Positions 59,190 through 64,000 of a DNA stretch of 64,000 nt are shown here, in pieces. Numbering within the stretch: position 1 is the first letter of the stretch; the number at the start of each line of letters is the position of its first letter. A model generated the notes under the pieces. The model had not been told where the DNA came from. It searched no databases and was given only the letters and a program-made list of their open reading frames with translations. Origin of the DNA: Schistocephalus solidus (lineage: Eukaryota; Platyhelminthes; Cestoda; Diphyllobothriidea; Diphyllobothriidae); contig WEDG01000352.1 of assembly GCA_017591395.1 (NCBI GenBank), positions 1 through 64,000 of the forward strand, given 5' to 3'. A program made the position numbers and the translations under genes.

Positions 59190-62175
59190 TGAGCAAAGTT
59201 CATTTAACGGAATTTATTTATGTATCCCCGAAGTGCATATTCACTAATGGTATGAATCATATCGGCTGCAGACCAGAACTAATTCTACATCCCCTGTATC
59301 GTGCGTGTGTTTACATTACCTACTTCATTACGCGCAATGGCGCGCACACAAGACTCCCACTACTGCAGACGCATCAACCAGTTCATTTATCTGTACAGTT
59401 TTGGAGATTTCACTTGCAATTTTTGACGTTACCTTTCCAAATTTATGACTTTCTTCCACTACATTTTACAAATAAGGAGTTCAACACTGCCCACCTATAT
59501 TTTCCTAAAATAAGCTGAACTGAACTAAACCTGGTGTCTTAACTCACATCAGGTCTTCTGCATGTGCGTAAGTTTTACTAACTAAAAGACACCAAAATAG
59601 TTTCATTATTGTGCTCTAATGTTTTCATGACAAAGGGAAAAAATGGAGATTATCAACCCTTGAAATCTACCGAAACATTATGAATGAAATACTAAACAAG
59701 AAAATTGTTTTTACTTGGCTGATATTGAAGCAGGGAAATACAATTAAATCAATTGGTAGTTATATCTTGTCGAATGGGTTGACAGCGCTACGGCCTTGCT
59801 TTAAATTTGAGGTGCATGCGCCGACTTAAAGAATAATAATTTATTTCTGTCTTAAAAAATTTTGGGTGAAAATAACTGCAGATTCCATGCTCAGTTTTCA
59901 CGATTTCACGTTCAATCCTATTTTTTTAGGAGGCGTGCAGTGTCGCAGTGTCTATTTTCTCTCCGTGCACTAAGACCCCAGATTTTTCGTATTGTATGCT
60001 GCTAGTGATCTTGTTCGCTGCTTGTATACAGCCTGTGTGAGTAACCGCTGAGCAGATTGTGCTCGCGTGGACGACGGACATGAGAACGCCAGTCTAAGAT
60101 CAAGTCGCAAACTAATCGTTTGGGCTAGCCTTAGGCGAGTGTTATGTTATCATAGACAGAATTAAATGTGCAGCCTTGTAATAACTTTGAACTGAAAGAT
60201 GAATAGCTACGCCCTAAGGGCTCCGAGTTTGCTGCGAGTCTGTGGCTAGTAAACCTATAGTCTGACAGGAAACAGCATGCGTCAGTAGTTCAACCTTTCA
60301 GCCACATCCGGTGCCCTGTCACACACGGATCTCAAAAATTTACGCAACTGCAAGGCGCATTTAACGTGCGTGATCTATATGGAATTCCCAGGCACTTCGC
60401 ACCTTGCCAACACGCTGTGCTGCTCTCGACACGCAGAGCCAAATCAGCGCAGTTGGTATCATTGAGTCCTTTGACGCAACTGCTTAAGATGGATGGATGG
60501 TAAACTGCGCTTAGTTGGCACTGAAGAGAGTCAGCCGGTCAAATAAATATTCATAGACTCAGAAAGTGTCCTTAGAACCTAGCAATATACCATTGCTCTA
60601 TTTTCTGAATGTATGAATGGATTTCCATGTAAGCTGAATTTCTAGCTAAAAGTAAACTTAGAATCTTTCTAGTTGGCTAAAAGACTGTAATACAAAAGCT
60701 TAGGATGTCCGAAATTGGCATGATTTCTTTAATCGATATTTGGTAATCTGTTCTCCTTTTTTTCACATCATCGCTGTCGATCTTTAACGACAAACACAAT
60801 CTCTCAACATATCATCAATAAAGAAATAACTTCTGCATTCCTTAACATTGTATATTTGAATTGTATCGCTATCGCTCTTAAATTTTGTTGTTAATGATTT
60901 GTGAATTGGCTGTTGCCTAAGTTTATGCTTGACATTAATGACTTTTCAGACATGAACTTAAATAGAAATTGAAGTTGCATTCTCTATTCCACAATACGAA
61001 TTTATGCGTTTTCGATTTATCACCGACATGTATACAGGTGCATACTTGTACCATGTCCAGTTTTGATCATACCTGACTTAGCTGCCCTCATTCCTGATGT
61101 TCCCGCATACTTTTGAATGCAAGCCTATCTCCAACCGTCACTCGGATTTTTTTGCCCGAAGTAGTTTTCTGTAGCTCTTTGACTAAGGCGCGTAATCGCA
61201 AGGCATTGGTGGCGAAAATTTTATTTACTTGCTGTTTACGGTCGCCATACTCCGGTACTGTCATCAGACTGAAGTAGTTTTAAGGTCGGTGGCATACCAG
61301 AGCTCTACCCCTCATACCCTTTTGACACTGTTTCTGCCAGTCGGCGACTGCTTTTTCGTCAGACCAGAAAGCTTGCATAGTTCGCATCTAGTCTACGCTA
61401 AGAGCCGTTATGTTATCCTCCACATGTGGGCGCTCCGGATGTCCAGCAGCTGAACCTCTTGCATGCACGGCCATACTGAGTTTCCATCGATACATGCCAT
61501 TCATGTCAAAATCTCTACGCTAATTTGGTAAATTCGTTTTAAGCTGGCCTTTTACATTAGTTTTATGTTATCGCACATTTGGTGGCCTTTTCGGGGTTTA
61601 AATTTTGAAGTGACTATATATAACACATGCTACCGTTTCAATTATTCGCCACTCTCCCATTTTATGGCTACGGGTGGAATGTACCACAACTGGCCTCTTT
61701 TGTACTAAAAATGTGTTTCATGTACTTTATCATCTAGCTTTAGTTCTCTTAAACCTTTTATTGTCCACATGTTCACTATGCCGGACCTCCTAGCACGACT
61801 TCGTTGTGTTTATACGCAATATACGATTGTATGCTTGGAGAATTACTTGATAAGCTCTAGAAAATGACATTTTTTGTCTTTTTGCTCAGTTTACTTTCTT
61901 TAGTGGTAATTTATTTGCACGTACCAATATGTTCATTAGCAACTACCTAGGATATCTTTGCTCACGATACGGTTGCTTTATAATGGTATTTTCTTGTTAG
62001 CTCGAAGACTTCTTTGTTCTGAGTCCACCACTTAATAAACAACACAGCGAAGAATGATAAGGAATCTTGAATTTGGTTAACTTATATTCGTCTGACTTGT
62101 ACATATTTCTTTGTGTCTTTTGTTTGGCTTTTCTTTCCCAAGCCTTGGAGCGTTGGTAGAGGAAACACAATCGCA
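59190..62175. other. Upstream flank of the flippase gene, nothing recognised
   Basis: No exon, LINE motif or RNA gene was recognised. It presumably contains the flippase promoter, but no TATA-like or initiator element can be singled out in this AT-rich sequence. Confidence 0.4.
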
Positions 62176-63091
62176 ATGAATACCGATCAGACTGATGGTG
62201 CTCTCATTTGCCTCGTCATTATTTTTTCTTAGACTACATGCATATTACTGTGAGTAATGAAAACAACCATGATCTGGGTCAGCGGAGTATCTTGATCAAT
62301 CGAATTCAAGGCGTGAAATTTTGTTCTAACGAGATATCGTAAGTCGACTGAATACTTGATATGACGCGTAGGACGGGGAAGTACAACGTTTGGACATTCA
62401 TCCCGAAATTTATATTCGAACAGTTTCGTAAATATGCCAATATGTTTTTTCTGGCAGTTGCTCTTCTCCAGGTAAGTGACGTTTAGGGTTGTACTTCGAA
62501 ATCCTAGCAAATTCCTGGCGTTTCTCCGACCGGTCGTTTTACCACTGTTGTTCCACTAACAATCATTCTCTTTGTGTCAGCTGTAAAGGAAATCATAGAA
62601 GACTTCGTAAGTCTTGCCATTCATATATTTGACTATTGGTTAGAAAAGACATACTGCTGATAAGACAACAAATAGGACGAAGACCTTGGGTAATGGGTTC
62701 TTTGTTCACTCAGTTCCTACAATCACTGCCTAGTTTTAAGAGATGGTCATTGGATCGAAGTACCCTGGATGCACGTGAAAGTCGGTGACGTTGTCAAGGT
62801 GGTAAACAATGGTGGTATACCAGCTGATCTTCTCTTATTGTCTTCAAGCGAACCAATGGGAATGTGTTATATTGAGACCTCCAATCTGGACGGCGAAACT
62901 AATCTGAAGCTTCGTCAGGTACTTTATATTTCAACGAACCTTTTGAAACCCTACCATTCCTTAGGGTCTGAAGGTGACTGCCGAGTATCTGACTGCGGAG
63001 ACCTTGGAGACTGTAGGCTGGCGAGTAGACTGTGAAAAGCCAAACAGGAACCTAGATGAGTTCGTTGGAACCTTGTGGTTGTCAGACGGCA
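62176..63091 (+). CDS. P4-ATPase (phospholipid flippase, ATP8A-like), 5' seven exons
   Basis: Seven exons rejoin in frame to give the first 228 residues: 62176-62197 (ATG), 62233-62338, 62372-62471, 62508-62606, 62644-62689, 62734-62918 and 62965-63091, where a GTACGT donor follows. Motifs in order: RSILINRIQ (25-33), FCSNEISTGKYN (37-48), first membrane segment region (residues about 49-75) with [27 protein letters not shown] (77-89), second membrane segment (about 89-105), and KEIIEDFKRHTAD (103-115). The actuator domain carries [18 protein letters not shown] and [13 protein letters not shown], with the DGET dephosphorylation motif at 177-180. [15 protein letters not shown] (209-223) follows. 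These are diagnostic for type IV P-ATPases, which flip aminophospholipids to the cytosolic leaflet with a CDC50 partner. Closest remembered match is ATP8A1/2. Phosphorylation (DKTG) and nucleotide-binding parts lie outside the window. Exon 1 is short and its GTGCTC donor is unusual, so the start is somewhat less certain than the rest. Confidence 0.92.
62198..62964 (+). other. Six micro-introns of the flippase gene
   Basis: GT-AG introns at 62198-62232 (35), 62339-62371 (33), 62472-62507 (36), 62607-62643 (37), 62690-62733 (44) and 62919-62964 (46). Each is fixed by the need to rejoin conserved P4-ATPase sequence. Four donors are GTAAGT or GTAATG. None has room for a branch site at the usual metazoan distance together with a long polypyrimidine tract. 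Very short introns concentrated at 5' ends of genes are a known feature of schistosome genes. Confidence 0.85.
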
Positions 63092-63489
63092 GTACGTTCG
63101 CGTTTGCAAAGCCATTTTTATAACACATTCTTTCCAAGTACAACGAAGTTTAATGTATAATTTGTCTGAAACATGATCGGACACATTTTTCTGCGTCAAC
63201 CTTCGAGTATAGTATTGATGATTTCTGCGTTGGCTGTGCAAAGACTTGTTAATAACAGATTTCAAAAACGAGAACTATACAAACTCCATTAAATGATTTA
63301 CGAATCCCTATTAACCTCTGTGTATCTGTGCATCCTCGCCCACCGTATAATTTTCGTCCGCTGAAAAATGAACATACCCAAATTAATTTTAATAAATATC
63401 TTTTTCTCTGCCTTAGACCACAAAGCAAAGATTAATAACGAGGACTTTATACCTCTGCAGTTGTACGCAAACCAGCTGACCTAACAATG
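63092..63489. other. Start of a longer flippase intron
   Basis: After the donor at 63092 the next expected exon (the QLLLRGxxLRNT region of P4-ATPases) is not found up to the window end. The seventh intron is therefore at least 900 bases, in sharp contrast with the six before it. Confidence 0.6.
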
Positions 63490-63810
63490 ATATTTTGATC
63501 GTCGACTTCGACGATGTCCACCGCGTGCTTCATAGCAGACAGGGAGCAGGCGCTTTAACTTACGCGTGAATTAGATTATAGTGAGAGTAGACTTGTGTTG
63601 CATCTAACGCACTCACTTATTCGCCCCCATTGGGAACCAGTGCCATGAACAATTCAGGAAGACCGGAGACGTGAAAGGACGTATGTGGCTGACGCGAACG
63701 AAGCTGCCCTGGCTCGGATTCCACGGAATAAGAGTGTCAAAGAGGCCACTTTAAGAAGGAACTATTGCAGCCGGACTTTCCATCCGCCAGTCGGCCACCA
63801 CACTCTGGCC
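63490..63810 (-). repeat. Dispersed repeat, copy 4, inside the flippase intron
   Basis: On the minus strand the blocks recur in order: the complement of GAGAGTAGACTTG (63580) and of ATTGCAGCCGGACTTTCCAT (63764-63783), with GTCCACCGCGTGC (63515), matching 23280-23600 of copy 2. It is partial and diverged. Confidence 0.6.
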
Positions 63811-64000
63811 TTACCATAACGGCTTTGACATAGTGTTATTGCGTGATCACAAATTGACAGACTTCTATACACAGAATTTTGTACAATCTAAGTTGCCGCA
63901 CGAATATTTCGTGATCCCTTTGTAAAGGGCGGTTAGTGTGGTAACAAGAAACAACCTTTCAGTCTACCAAGTTGGCCTTTCTTCTAAGCAAACGATCGGG
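63811..64000. other. Right end of window, nothing recognised
   Basis: Presumed flippase intron sequence continuing beyond the edge. Confidence 0.4.

Noticed and set aside
62229..62510. 93-codon minus-strand open frame over the flippase exons
   Set aside because: Antisense to three conserved P4-ATPase exons; the plus strand is clearly the coding one.
1..64000. CRISPR array, bacterial operon, phage or defence island
   Set aside because: No regular short direct repeats with spacers, no ribosome-binding-site-led gene runs, and the recognisable genes contain spliceosomal introns.

Overview
The window is eukaryotic nuclear DNA, most probably from a parasitic flatworm. The closest fit is a diphyllobothriid-type tapeworm, with a trematode as the alternative. 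Three things support this: protein-coding exons split by introns of only 33-46 bases, a crowd of decayed APE-type LINE retrotransposons of the CR1-like and RTE-like kinds common in these worms, and a 28S rRNA fragment whose sequence looks platyhelminth. There is no bacterial-style gene organisation, and most of the window is repeat-derived or non-coding.

Three host genes can be supported. (1) The last two exons of an RWDD4 orthologue lie at 6879-7476 (+), split by a 37-base intron. (2) An unidentified four-exon gene lies at 10337-11489 (-). It predicts 275 aa, all its introns are phase 0, and its C-terminal half is helix-rich. (3) The 5' part of a P4-ATPase (lipid flippase, ATP8A-like) runs from an ATG at 62176 through seven exons to a donor at 63092 (+). 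It is separated by six micro-introns, and the rest of the gene lies beyond the right edge.

Layout: 1-255 is 28S rRNA-derived (-). From 256 to 12.9 kb the sequence is largely unrecognised apart from genes 1 and 2. From 12.9 to 26.2 kb there are RTE-like LINE remains, including copies with zinc-finger tails, and a dispersed repeat that follows those tails. A pair of opposed tRNA-derived SINE pieces sits near 28 kb. From 31.1 to 59.2 kb there is a nested graveyard of three CR1-like LINE families, called A, B and C here. The final 2 kb holds the flippase gene, with another copy of the dispersed repeat downstream of its last visible exon.

At least two nested insertions can be read directly: a family B copy inside a family A copy at 33.37-34.39 kb, and a family A copy inside a family B copy at 54.81-57.22 kb. 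A nearly complete family C element (41.5-46.59 kb) is flanked by two almost identical 205-base pieces of family B. All the LINEs carry frameshifts, stops or damaged catalytic motifs, so none looks active as it stands. I found no CRISPR array, operon, phage or bacterial defence system.
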